Shown piece after piece: positions 33,770-41,764 of a stretch of 64,000 nt of DNA. The first letter of the stretch is position 1. Each line of letters starts with the position of its first letter. The position numbers were made by a program, and so were the translations under genes. Origin of the DNA: DATJGR01 sp963812255 (GTDB taxonomy: Bacteria; Pseudomonadota; Gammaproteobacteria; Pseudomonadales; Azotimanducaceae); the NCBI GenBank assembly GCA_963812255.1, contig CAWEUM010000002.1:1-64000 (forward strand). Reading direction: 5' to 3'. The notes beneath the pieces are model-generated. The model saw nothing but the letters and a program-made list of their open reading frames with translations. It was not told the DNA's origin and ran no database searches.

Positions 33770-34915
33770 ATGAACGGATTCGTTGGGGCATCGACAGAAC
33801 GATCGGCTCGCTGCACCGCAGTGGTGCTGCCCGGCGGTGGCTCGCGCGGTGCGTATCAGGTCGGCGTGCTGAAGGCGATCGCCGCGTTTGGCATCAGCGA
33901 TAACCCATTTCCGATTGTGGTCGGGATGTCGGCCGGCGCGATCAACGCCGCGGCGGTCGCGGGTTCCGCCGGTCGCTATCGCGATGGTGTCGCGCGCCTG
34001 GAGGCGATGTGGAGAGGCTTGAGGGCCAGTGACATCTATGTGACCGATTTTGTCTCTGTCACACGTCGCGCAATATGGTGGCTGGTATCGATCGTACTGC
34101 ACCTCGCCGATCGCGATCATCCACGGTCGTTGCTCGACAACGCACCGCTCGAGACCCTGTTGCGCAACAGCGTCGACTTCGACGGCATTACCGAGTCGAT
34201 CCATAGCGGGACATTGCGGGCGGTCGCCGTATCTGCGTCCGGCTATGCCGACAGCCGGGTCGTGACGTTCTTTCAGGGCGCGGCCGAGTTGGCGGGTTGG
34301 CAGCGCGCCAGACGCGATGGTGTTGCCACACGGTTGACGATCGATCATTTGATGGCCTCGACGGCGCTGCCGTTTCTTTTTCCAGCACGGCTCGTTAGCG
34401 ATCAGTACTTCGGCGACGGTTCGTTGCGCCTCACCGCACCGCTCAGCCCGCCCATCCGACTCGGTGCGGATCGCATTCTCGTGATCGGCACACGTGATAC
34501 GTCCCGCGATCCGGTGCCCAGGCAGGCGACCTATCCGAGCGTGGGCTATCTGGCCGGACACCTACTGGACATCGCGTTCAACGACAATCTCGACAACGAC
34601 ATCGAACGCCTTCGTCACGTCAACGACATATTCAAGGCGATGTCCGCGGAGGCGCGCAGCAGCGTTGGTATCAGGCACATCGGCATCATGACCGTCGCTC
34701 CTTCGCGGGATTTGCGCGCCATCGCGCGGGAGCATGCGGAAGCGTTGCCGTGGACCATCAGGTCACTGCTGAAGAGCGTCGGTGCATGGCGTGGCAACTG
34801 GCGCCTGGCGAGCTATCTGCTGTTCGAGCGGCCCTACGTCGAGGCGTTGATCGAATTGGGCTACCAGGATGCATTGATGCGCAAAGACGAGATTCTGGAG
34901 TTCCTCGGACCGTAA
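33770..34915 (+). CDS. Patatin-like phospholipase
   Basis: 381 residues. The Ser-Asp dyad is visible: oxyanion loop PGGGSRGAYQVGVLKA near 20, nucleophile GMSAGAINAAAVAG (GxSxG) near 48, and the Asp in FGDGSLR near 220 (DGS instead of the usual DGG/DGA). Patatins hydrolyse acyl chains from phospholipids or other lipids. As last gene of the beta-oxidation operon (16-base gap) it probably frees fatty acids for the enzymes encoded upstream. No signal peptide, so it is intracellular or membrane-peripheral. Confidence 0.92.
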   Translation: MNGFVGASTERSARCTAVVLPGGGSRGAYQVGVLKAIAAFGISDNPFPIVVGMSAGAINAAAVAGSAGRYRDGVARLEAMWRGLRASDIYVTDFVSVTRRAIWWLVSIVLHLADRDHPRSLLDNAPLETLLRNSVDFDGITESIHSGTLRAVAVSASGYADSRVVTFFQGAAELAGWQRARRDGVATRLTIDHLMASTALPFLFPARLVSDQYFGDGSLRLTAPLSPPIRLGADRILVIGTRDTSRDPVPRQATYPSVGYLAGHLLDIAFNDNLDNDIERLRHVNDIFKAMSAEARSSVGIRHIGIMTVAPSRDLRAIAREHAEALPWTIRSLLKSVGAWRGNWRLASYLLFERPYVEALIELGYQDALMRKDEILEFLGP

Positions 34916-34925
34916 GATCTGTCCA

Positions 34926-35490
34926 CTAGCTGAAGCGCACAAACGAAACGGACGACGACACCGCTTCACGCCGATCACTTGCGGGTGTCGCGTTCGACTG
35001 CAGATCGAGCGTGCTTTCGATCTTGTTTTCCACGGTGACCACACCGTCGGTGCGGCCGGCAACCGGCGCATCGAATCTCAGCCGATAGATCGGTTCGGGC
35101 AACGTGAAGCGCCTCTCCTCCAACACGAGTTTCGCGGCGCGTACAGCGAGGCTGCGCGCTTTGGCAAAATCCGCATGTTGCTGGTCGACCCAGGCCATGA
35201 AGCTCAGCACGATGTTCGAGTCGCCAACCGTGGCGATGTTTGCGCTCGGTTTCCGTTCAGCGAGGACGAACTCGAGACCCAAATGGCACCGAGCAATCGC
35301 CGCGCGATGGGGTCGTCGGCTGCGGGCTGCTGACCGAAGCAATCTCGATAAAAGGCTTGCTCACGCAGACGGTCAGCCGTTGGATGGTGTTCCGGATGTC
35401 CGTCCGGATACCCACCTCGAAGAAAAGGTCGACGAAGAACGCGCAGGATCGTGGTGCCGATCCGCTGGATGCAGTAAAACCGATCGAATG
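34926..35490 (-). pseudogene. Truncated MscS-type mechanosensitive channel
   Basis: The 3' part (34926 to about 35280) reads RKPSANIATVGDSNIVLSFM, then AKARSLAVRAAKLVLEERRF and LPEPIYRLRFDAP, the C-terminal alpha/beta domain of MscS channels. About 35300-35440, in another frame, gives VDLFFEVGIRTDIRNTIQRL, the preceding strand-helix. A frameshift near 35280-35340 separates them, and the membrane domain is missing. It lies between the patatin gene and the permease. Confidence 0.65.
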
Positions 35491-35519
35491 AGCGTGTGGG
35501 CGGCGCCTTTGCTGTCGCG

Positions 35520-36809
35520 TTAGTCTCGAATGTTCAATTCCCGCCTTGCCGAACGGTAAGCGCCTTCGATCGCCACCGACAAGCCAATCATCCCCGCCAG
35601 CACCCACAACTTGTGCGGCGCGGTCACAGTGGTTTGCCAGATCAGGGCACCCAACGCCGCACAGCATGCTGCAAGCCCGGTGATGGATATCCAGGGGTTG
35701 CTCTGATTGCGGCGCGCGCGACGCGCGTTGGCGGCGTTCACTGCGGCAAAAATCAGTAGAAACCCGGCGCTGCCTAGCGTCGCGATACTCCTCAGATCGA
35801 GCGCGTTGGCCACGATCAAGGTCAGCGCCGCGGTCACCAACAATCCCACGATGGGTTGGCCCCACACTTTGCGTTCCAGCACCGCGGGTAACTCACCGTC
35901 CTGCGCGATGCAGTAACTCAGGCGCGCCGCGCCGTACAGTGTTGCATTGATTGCCGATGCGGTAGACAGCATCGCGGTGACCACGATCAGCGTGAAACCG
36001 GCGTGGCCGAGAAACGGGCGCGCGGCCTCAGCCAGTGCGTAGTCCTTGGCGGCGACAATCTTGTCGACAGGGAGATTACCGACCGTGACCAGTGCGACCA
36101 GCACATAGAGCGCGATGACGAATCCAACGGCAGTGTAGTACGCGCGGGGCAGGGTGCGCGCGGGATCGCGAGCGTCGCCGGCCGTGTTGGCGATCAATTC
36201 GAAGCCTTCATAGGCGACGAAGATGATCATGCCGCCAGTCACCAATTGGAGCGGAGACGCCCAGGCGGCCGGAGCTATCCGCGATGCCTCGATGCCAGTA
36301 CACCCGACCCCGACGAACAGCAGCAGGATCGTGACTTTCACACCGACGATCCAAGTCTCTGCTTTGCCGATCAAATCTGCGCTGAGCAGATTCAACGCCG
36401 TGATGGCGACGATGCCGAGACTGATCAGAACGTGTTTACCGATCGGTTGCCACGCATCGGGCAAAAATGTCGCACCGTAGCTGCCGAACGCGAACGCATA
36501 CAACGACAGCATGACGATGTAGCTCAGCCACAACATCACGTTGAGGCTACCAGTGAACATGCCGGAGCCGAACACACGATCCAGGAACGTGACGGTTCCA
36601 CCACGACTCGGATACGCCACCGAGAGTTGCACGTACGCGTGTGTCGTCAGCAACGCCACCGCGCCCGCCAATGCAAATGCTATCGGCGTACCGCCATGCG
36701 CCAACTGCACCGCGAGTCCGAGTACTGCGAAGATGCCGCCGCCAACCATGCCGCCGACACCGATGGCGATCACCGCCCACACGCCAAGCGAATCGTCTCG
36801 TTCACTCAT
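35520..36809 (-). CDS. APC-family amino acid permease
   Basis: 429 residues from ATG 36809; TTG at 36818 is an alternative. About 12 hydrophobic segments fill the sequence. The first has the APC signature GVGGMVGGGIFAVLGLAVQL. Further conserved parts are SRGGTVTFLDRVFGSGMFTG and FVAYEGFELIANTAGDARDP near 205, typical of the amino-acid/polyamine family. A cytoplasmic-membrane importer or exchanger; substrate not predictable. It diverges from the metallo-hydrolase gene. Confidence 0.9.
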   Translation of the reverse strand: MSERDDSLGVWAVIAIGVGGMVGGGIFAVLGLAVQLAHGGTPIAFALAGAVALLTTHAYVQLSVAYPSRGGTVTFLDRVFGSGMFTGSLNVMLWLSYIVMLSLYAFAFGSYGATFLPDAWQPIGKHVLISLGIVAITALNLLSADLIGKAETWIVGVKVTILLLFVGVGCTGIEASRIAPAAWASPLQLVTGGMIIFVAYEGFELIANTAGDARDPARTLPRAYYTAVGFVIALYVLVALVTVGNLPVDKIVAAKDYALAEAARPFLGHAGFTLIVVTAMLSTASAINATLYGAARLSYCIAQDGELPAVLERKVWGQPIVGLLVTAALTLIVANALDLRSIATLGSAGFLLIFAAVNAANARRARRNQSNPWISITGLAACCAALGALIWQTTVTAPHKLWVLAGMIGLSVAIEGAYRSARRELNIRD

Positions 36810-36886
36810 CGCAGTCAACGTTCGGTTTGCTCTGCTGCATGGGTCAAAGCATACTCGATGCGCGATTCACCCCGGAGGCCGAAGCG

Positions 36887-37747
36887 ATGCTCGAGTGGCA
36901 AGTTGGCGATGTGAAGATCTCGCGCGTGGTCGAGATGGAAGTACCCATTCCATACACAGCGGAAGGCGCCTTTCTGCAGGAAGCGACGCCGGACGCGCTG
37001 CGCGACATGCCGTGGCTGTATCCGCATTTCGTCACCGAAGAGGGCCACCTGAAGTTGTCGATCCACGCTCTGCTGGTACAGGCGCCGGGCCTCAATCTCG
37101 TCGTGGATACCTGTGTTGGCAACGACAAACCGCGCGCGCTGCTGGGCGGGGAACCGCTGCAGACCGCTTTCCTTGCGAATCTCGCAGCCGCCGGATGCGC
37201 GCGCGAGTCAGTCGACACCGTGGTGTGCACGCATCTGCACGTGGACCATGTCGGCTGGAACACGATGCTCGACGGCGGCAAGTGGGTCCCGACTTTTCCG
37301 AACGCGCGCTATCTGATCGGCCGTCAGGAATACGAGCACTGGAGCAGCGATGGCGATGCCGAGCAGCAGGCAATCCTGGGCGATTCCGTGAAGCCGATCT
37401 TCGATCATGGCCTGGCGACCTTGGTTGAGATGGACCATCGCATCACGCCCGAGATCCGCTTGACTCCGACTCCAGGCCACACGCCGGGACACGTCAGCGT
37501 ACTCATCGAATCCAACGGTGAACGCGCGATGATTACCGGCGACATGGTCCATCATCCGTGTCAGTTCGGTCATCCGGACTGGTCCCCGAGTTTCGACAGC
37601 GACCCGCTCGCCGCAGCGGCGATGCGCCGAGAAGTGATGGCCGGCGTCGCGGAAGAACCAGTGTTGGTGATCGGCACGCATTTTTCAGCGCCCACGGCGG
37701 GACGCGTCCGGCGCGACGGTAGCGCTTTCAGATTCGATGTCGAGTAG
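36887..37747 (+). CDS. MBL-fold metallo-hydrolase
   Basis: 286 residues. ATG 36887 is chosen because CCGGAGG lies eight bases upstream and the family usually starts M-LEWQVGDV; an ATG at 36839 is in frame. The metal-binding motif THLHVDHVGWN (HxHxDH) is near residue 115. Others are TPTPGHTPGHVSVL near 205, GDMVHHPCQFGHPDW with the bridging Asp, and the terminal IGTHFSAPTAGRV. Binuclear zinc hydrolase of the glyoxalase II/AHL-lactonase-like group; substrate unknown. Confidence 0.9.
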   Translation: MLEWQVGDVKISRVVEMEVPIPYTAEGAFLQEATPDALRDMPWLYPHFVTEEGHLKLSIHALLVQAPGLNLVVDTCVGNDKPRALLGGEPLQTAFLANLAAAGCARESVDTVVCTHLHVDHVGWNTMLDGGKWVPTFPNARYLIGRQEYEHWSSDGDAEQQAILGDSVKPIFDHGLATLVEMDHRITPEIRLTPTPGHTPGHVSVLIESNGERAMITGDMVHHPCQFGHPDWSPSFDSDPLAAAAMRREVMAGVAEEPVLVIGTHFSAPTAGRVRRDGSAFRFDVE

Positions 37748-37768
37748 AAGGCCCCCTCGAACGTCTCG

Positions 37769-38605
37769 TTAGCTACCCTTGGGGAACAGGAACGTCATCT
37801 GCAGGCGTAGCGTCCAGTCGGCGCCGAACTTCGGCTTCTCGACGTTGTAGTAGGCACCTGCCGAGAAATTGATCGGCTGCTTGCCGAAGCGAACGATCTG
37901 ACCGATCTGGGCGCCCAACGGAACCGTCCAGGTGTCACTGTTGCTGGCCTCCCAGTTCGCAGTGATGATGGGCGAGAAGGAGAGGTAACGGCCCGGGCTG
38001 TGTTGAAAGTTGTAGTTGACGAAGGGCTGCATCAGAAACTGATTGACGCTCGTACGATCGTTGTCGCCGGCGAAGTCCCAAACGTTTTGAAACAGCGCGC
38101 CGATCACCCACGATCCCTGCATCTTCAACAACACAACGGATGGACCAGCCGACCATTTTCCGGAGCCGAGCACCCTGTCTGATGCGGTGTCCATGACGAT
38201 CACAGGCCCCGCCCCCCAGATCAGTCCATCCGCCGTCGGCTTTTTGGGTGAATAGAACGCTGTGAATTGCACGTCGCCGAGTCCGTCCTCGCTCTGGCCA
38301 CCGGGGAACAGTTTCGGCTGCGAGATGATGGGAACGATCGTGCGCGTGATGATGTTCGTGTCGGCGTTCAAGCTGATCGGCCAGACCGGCTGAATATTCA
38401 GTACGTTCTGGGTGTCGTCGTCCGGTCCGAGCCCGTAGTTGGTGTTGTTCTGGAACGGGAGGCTGATCAGGTCGGCGACTGGGTTCTGCACTGCGCGGGC
38501 AAGATCGCTCGCACTTTGGTCGGCGCCACTGCTCGTCGACGCGAGCACGAGCGCAGTGGCGAAGACGGCGACCTGGTCGACTCTCAGCCGTAGTCTGAAC
38601 CGCAT
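37769..38605 (-). CDS. Outer-membrane beta-barrel protein (neuromedin-U / 'transporter' family)
   Basis: 278 residues with a signal peptide ending near STSSGA. The mature part has LARAVQNPVADLISLPFQNN near 35, then VWPISLNADTNIITRTIVPI, GLGDVQFTAFYSPKK and FSAGAYYNVEKPKFGADWTL, ending in the strand LRLQMTFLFPKGS. Alternating hydrophobic residues in repeated short strands fit an outer-membrane barrel. The family is annotated as 'transporter' or neuromedin U, with no proven role. Confidence 0.82.
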   Translation of the reverse strand: MRFRLRLRVDQVAVFATALVLASTSSGADQSASDLARAVQNPVADLISLPFQNNTNYGLGPDDDTQNVLNIQPVWPISLNADTNIITRTIVPIISQPKLFPGGQSEDGLGDVQFTAFYSPKKPTADGLIWGAGPVIVMDTASDRVLGSGKWSAGPSVVLLKMQGSWVIGALFQNVWDFAGDNDRTSVNQFLMQPFVNYNFQHSPGRYLSFSPIITANWEASNSDTWTVPLGAQIGQIVRFGKQPINFSAGAYYNVEKPKFGADWTLRLQMTFLFPKGS

Positions 38606-38702
38606 ATGGAACTCTGGCGTTTGGGCGCCGCGGATGCTAACTGATCGTATGCGGTGGATCTACACTGCCGGACCTTGCAGAGTCACTCGGAGGGGATTCG
38701 TC

Positions 38703-39143
38703 ATGGCCAGAGGATCTTGTCTTTGCGGCGCCGTTAGATTCGAAATCGACAACGACGGTGTCGTGCTGGCGGTCGGTTGCTTCTGCGTAAGTTGCAGGAA
38801 AGTGTCCGGCAGTCAATTTGGCGTCTATCTGCAGGTCAGGCCCTCACGCTTTCGTTGGCTTGCGGGCGAGGACGCCACTGGCGCCTATGAATCTTCGCCC
38901 GGAAACAAACGCGCGTTCTGCAAGACCTGTGGTTCTGTCGCGCCGATCTCGACGTCGTACGGTGCTGTACGCGTGCCGGGCGGTGCGCTGGATGGCGACC
39001 CAGCGATCGTGCCAGACGCGATTCTTTTCGAGGCGAGCAAGGCTCGATGGTGCACGGCTGGGCAGGCACGCCACACGTTTGCGGATGCGGGTCCGCGTGA
39101 GTATTGGGCCTGTGTCGTAAGCCAACTCTATGGGACCGGTTGA
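38703..39143 (+). CDS. GFA (glutathione-dependent formaldehyde-activating/CENP-V) family protein
   Basis: 146 residues from ATG 38703, with GGAGGGG upstream. The zinc-binding cysteines are GSCLCGAVRFE at the N-terminus, CFCVSCRKVSGSQFG near 28, and RAFCKTCGS near 78, the standard GFA arrangement. The C-terminal RVPGGALDGDPAIVPDA and SKARW match the family. The formaldehyde-activating role is known only for a few members, so the specific function here is open. Confidence 0.88.
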   Translation: MARGSCLCGAVRFEIDNDGVVLAVGCFCVSCRKVSGSQFGVYLQVRPSRFRWLAGEDATGAYESSPGNKRAFCKTCGSVAPISTSYGAVRVPGGALDGDPAIVPDAILFEASKARWCTAGQARHTFADAGPREYWACVVSQLYGTG

Positions 39144-39187
39144 TCCGGCCTCATACGCGTGTTTTCTGATGCTTAAGAACGTTTCTA

Positions 39188-39216
39188 TTGATTGTTATCT
39201 AACTTACTGTTATTCA
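39188..39216 (+). promoter_or_regulatory. Candidate promoter for the short ORF at 39225
   Basis: TTGATT (39188-39193) and TATTCA (39211-39216) are 17 bases apart, within an AT-rich stretch (39165-39245) that contrasts with the GC-rich surroundings. Confidence 0.4.
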
Positions 39217-39224
39217 TGATCAAT

Positions 39225-39449
39225 ATGGAAAAAATATCTATCCTTCGGAAGGAGATGACTCTCCCAGACCTGCGTGGACAGGTATTCAAGCTTGGCAACA
39301 TCCGTTACGTCGTGGCTCGGCATCAGCCGGAGTTGCGCCGAGTCCGCTGTTACCGCATGGATGGCAAGCTGGCTTCGATCGTGAAGCTGCCGCTCGCATT
39401 CGTGCTGGAGCACGTCGCCGACGAGATCTCATTGGAAGCGCTCGCATAG
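39225..39449 (+). CDS. Hypothetical small protein
   Basis: 74 residues from ATG 39225; ATGs at 39216 and 39255 are in frame. The last follows GGAAGGAG directly, too close to be a normal ribosome site. Sequence: KEMTLPDLRGQVFKLGNIRY, then VVARHQPELRRVRCYRMDGK and KLPLAFVLEHVADEIS. Predicted as a beta-hairpin plus helix. No family recognised. It precedes the MFS gene by about 70 bases. Confidence 0.5.
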   Translation: MEKISILRKEMTLPDLRGQVFKLGNIRYVVARHQPELRRVRCYRMDGKLASIVKLPLAFVLEHVADEISLEALA

Positions 39450-39517
39450 CGTCTCGCACCGCCAGCGTCCTACCCGCATGGCTGATTCCGGCTGGCGCAT
39501 CGATCGACGCGCGGTGG

Positions 39518-40699
39518 GTGCTCGCCGCGCGCTCAGTTCGCGCGTTCGCCGACGGTTTTGTTGCGCTGTTGTTGCCGACCTATCTGCTCGAACTCGGCTT
39601 CGGCACGTTTGCCATTGGTTCGATCATCACCAGCACGTTGATTGGCTCGGCGCTGCTGACACTTTCGATCGGTCAGTTCGCACATCGATTCTCGCGCCGC
39701 GCGCTGTTGCGCAGCGCGTGCTGCCTGATGTTCGCAACGGGTGCGATGTTCGCGCTATCGACCGAGTACTGGCCGATCGTCATCGTCGCATTCGTCGGTA
39801 CGATCAACCCGACGGCCGGCGACGTCAGTCTGTTTCTGCCGCTCGAGCAAACCGTGCTCGCACAATCGGTCAATCCCGCCGATCGCACCGCATTGTTCGC
39901 GCGCTATAGCCTGATCGGCACACTGCTCGGCGGCGTCGGCGTTCTGGCGGCATCGGTGCCCGAGCGAATCAATCACATGTGGGGGGTCAATCACCTCGCC
40001 GCGACGCAGTGCATGTTCGCGTTGTATGGCGTACTCGGCCTCGGCGCGCTCGCACTCTATCGCAAGCTTTCGGGGTCGGTGGAAGCGCCGACCGCCGCGC
40101 CGGCAGCGCTCGGGCCGTCCAAGGGCATCGTCTACAAGCTGATGGCGCTGTTCGCCATCGATTCGTTCGGCTCGGGTTTTTTCGTGCAGTCGATGCTCGC
40201 GTTATGGTTGTATCAGCGCTTCGGCTTGTCGGTTTCGACGGCGGCTGCGATCTTCTTCTGGTCCAGCATCTGTTCCGCGATCTCGTTTCTGATCGCTGTG
40301 CCGATCGCCAAACGCTTCGGGTTGATCAATACCATGGTGTTCACGCACCTGCCGGCAAACTTCTTTCTGATCATGTTGCCGTTTGCGCCGAACCTCGCAA
40401 CTGCGATCGCGCTGCTACTCGGGCGTGGTTTGCTGCAGTCTATGGACGTACCGACGCGCACGTCGTACGTGATGGCGGTCGTGACACCGGAGGAGCGCCC
40501 GGCCGCCGCCAGCGCAACGGCGGTGCCGCGCAGTCTCGCCGCCGCGATCAGCCCGATGTTCGCGGGCTATCTGTTTGCGCTATCGACATTCGGCTGGCCG
40601 CTGATCATCGGCGGTGCTGTGAAGGTCGTCTACGATGTGCTGCTGTTGGTTCAGTTCCGGCGTGTGCAGCCGGACGGTGAAAAACCACCTGAACAGTAG
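39518..40699 (+). CDS. Major facilitator superfamily transporter
   Basis: 393 residues if started at GTG 39518; the frame is open further upstream (reading WLIPAGASIDARW before it), so the true N-terminus may be slightly longer. Twelve hydrophobic segments in two halves are separated by a polar loop near residue 190. The first helix reads LPTYLLELGFGTFAIGSIIT and the MFS loop 2-3 region GQFAHRFSRRALLRSACCLM follows. Near 310 is QSMDVPTRTSYVMAVVTPEE, typical of drug/efflux-type MFS proteins. Substrate unknown. Confidence 0.87.
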   Translation: MLAARSVRAFADGFVALLLPTYLLELGFGTFAIGSIITSTLIGSALLTLSIGQFAHRFSRRALLRSACCLMFATGAMFALSTEYWPIVIVAFVGTINPTAGDVSLFLPLEQTVLAQSVNPADRTALFARYSLIGTLLGGVGVLAASVPERINHMWGVNHLAATQCMFALYGVLGLGALALYRKLSGSVEAPTAAPAALGPSKGIVYKLMALFAIDSFGSGFFVQSMLALWLYQRFGLSVSTAAAIFFWSSICSAISFLIAVPIAKRFGLINTMVFTHLPANFFLIMLPFAPNLATAIALLLGRGLLQSMDVPTRTSYVMAVVTPEERPAAASATAVPRSLAAAISPMFAGYLFALSTFGWPLIIGGAVKVVYDVLLLVQFRRVQPDGEKPPEQ

Positions 40700-40708
40700 C
40701 TTGGCCCC

Positions 40709-41764
40709 TCAGCGATTCGGTCCGCGATTCATTGGATAGGGTTGCCAACGTTCCAGCGGCGTACGTGGCAACACAGTGGGATTGACACAACTCATCGGCC
40801 ACTTGCCCTTCAACACCAGCGCAACTTCACGACCGACTCTGCGGCGTGTTTCCGGCCGCATGCGAGACGTAGCGGAGGCAACGTGCGGCGTGATGATCAC
40901 GTTGGGCATCGCGAGCAGCGGATTGTCTCGTGCGGGCGGCTCCTGTTCGAGCACGTCGAGCCCGGCGGCGGCGATCTGGTCTGTTTGCAATGCCTTGATC
41001 AAAGCTGCTTCGTCGATCGTGGGACCGCGTCCGGTGTTGACCACGACCGCGGTCGGCTTCATTGCTGCGAATGCATCGCTCGACAGCATGTGGCGCGTCT
41101 CGTCGTTCAGCGGTGCATGCATCGATACGTAGTCGGAACGCTCGAGCAATTCGCCGAACGATACCGGCTCGACGCCGTCTGCACTGATCGATAGTTCGCT
41201 GACGTATGGATCGTGCGCGATCACGTGTAGGCCGAATGCTCTGGCGCGCCGCGCCACGCAACGGGCGACGTTGCCGAATGCGATCAGACCCAACGTTTGC
41301 CCCATGAGTCGTGGCACCGCCGACAACAGTGGACGGCCTTTGAACCAGTCTCCGGACGCCGCCATTTGATCCATCTGCTTGGTACGGCGGCCGGCCGCCA
41401 ACAGCAGCATCATGGCGTGATCAGCCACTTCCTCGATGAACACGTCCGGCACGTTGGTCACCACGATTCCGGCGGCCGTCGCGGCATCGACGTCGACCAT
41501 GTCTACCCCGACGCTGCCGACCCCGATCACAACGCAGCGTTGCAAACCGGCGATGATCTGGCTGTCGATGCGAATGCCCCAGGACGTAATCAGCGCATCT
41601 GCATCAGCCGCACCGGCGAGGAACTCGGCAGCCGACGCACCGGGTACTTCGACCAGATCGGCAATCGGGTGCAGCGCTTCCAGTTCGAGCGCGTAGCGCT
41701 CGGCGATGTCGCCCGCTCGAGCGATGGCCGGCAATTGGATGGCGACTTTCTTAGGTGGTGTCAT
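40709..41764 (-). CDS. D-isomer-specific 2-hydroxyacid dehydrogenase
   Basis: 351 residues. It oxidises 2-hydroxyacids or reduces 2-ketoacids with NAD(P). Signatures: VVIGVGSVGVDMVDVDAATA near 80, the dinucleotide fold GQTLGLIAFGNVARCVARRA near 155 (GxxxFGxx variant of GxGxxG), VSMHAPLNDETRHMLSS, VVVNTGRGPTIDEAALI with the catalytic Arg, and NVIITPHVASAT with the catalytic His. Its ATG overlaps the stop of the upstream acyl-CoA ligase gene (4 bases), so the two are translationally coupled and probably act in one catabolic route. Confidence 0.9.
   Translation of the reverse strand: MTPPKKVAIQLPAIARAGDIAERYALELEALHPIADLVEVPGASAAEFLAGAADADALITSWGIRIDSQIIAGLQRCVVIGVGSVGVDMVDVDAATAAGIVVTNVPDVFIEEVADHAMMLLLAAGRRTKQMDQMAASGDWFKGRPLLSAVPRLMGQTLGLIAFGNVARCVARRARAFGLHVIAHDPYVSELSISADGVEPVSFGELLERSDYVSMHAPLNDETRHMLSSDAFAAMKPTAVVVNTGRGPTIDEAALIKALQTDQIAAAGLDVLEQEPPARDNPLLAMPNVIITPHVASATSRMRPETRRRVGREVALVLKGKWPMSCVNPTVLPRTPLERWQPYPMNRGPNR

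Noticed and set aside
36839..36886. Earlier start for the metallo-hydrolase
   Set aside because: No ribosome site at 36839, whereas 36887 has CCGGAGG and the family N-terminus.
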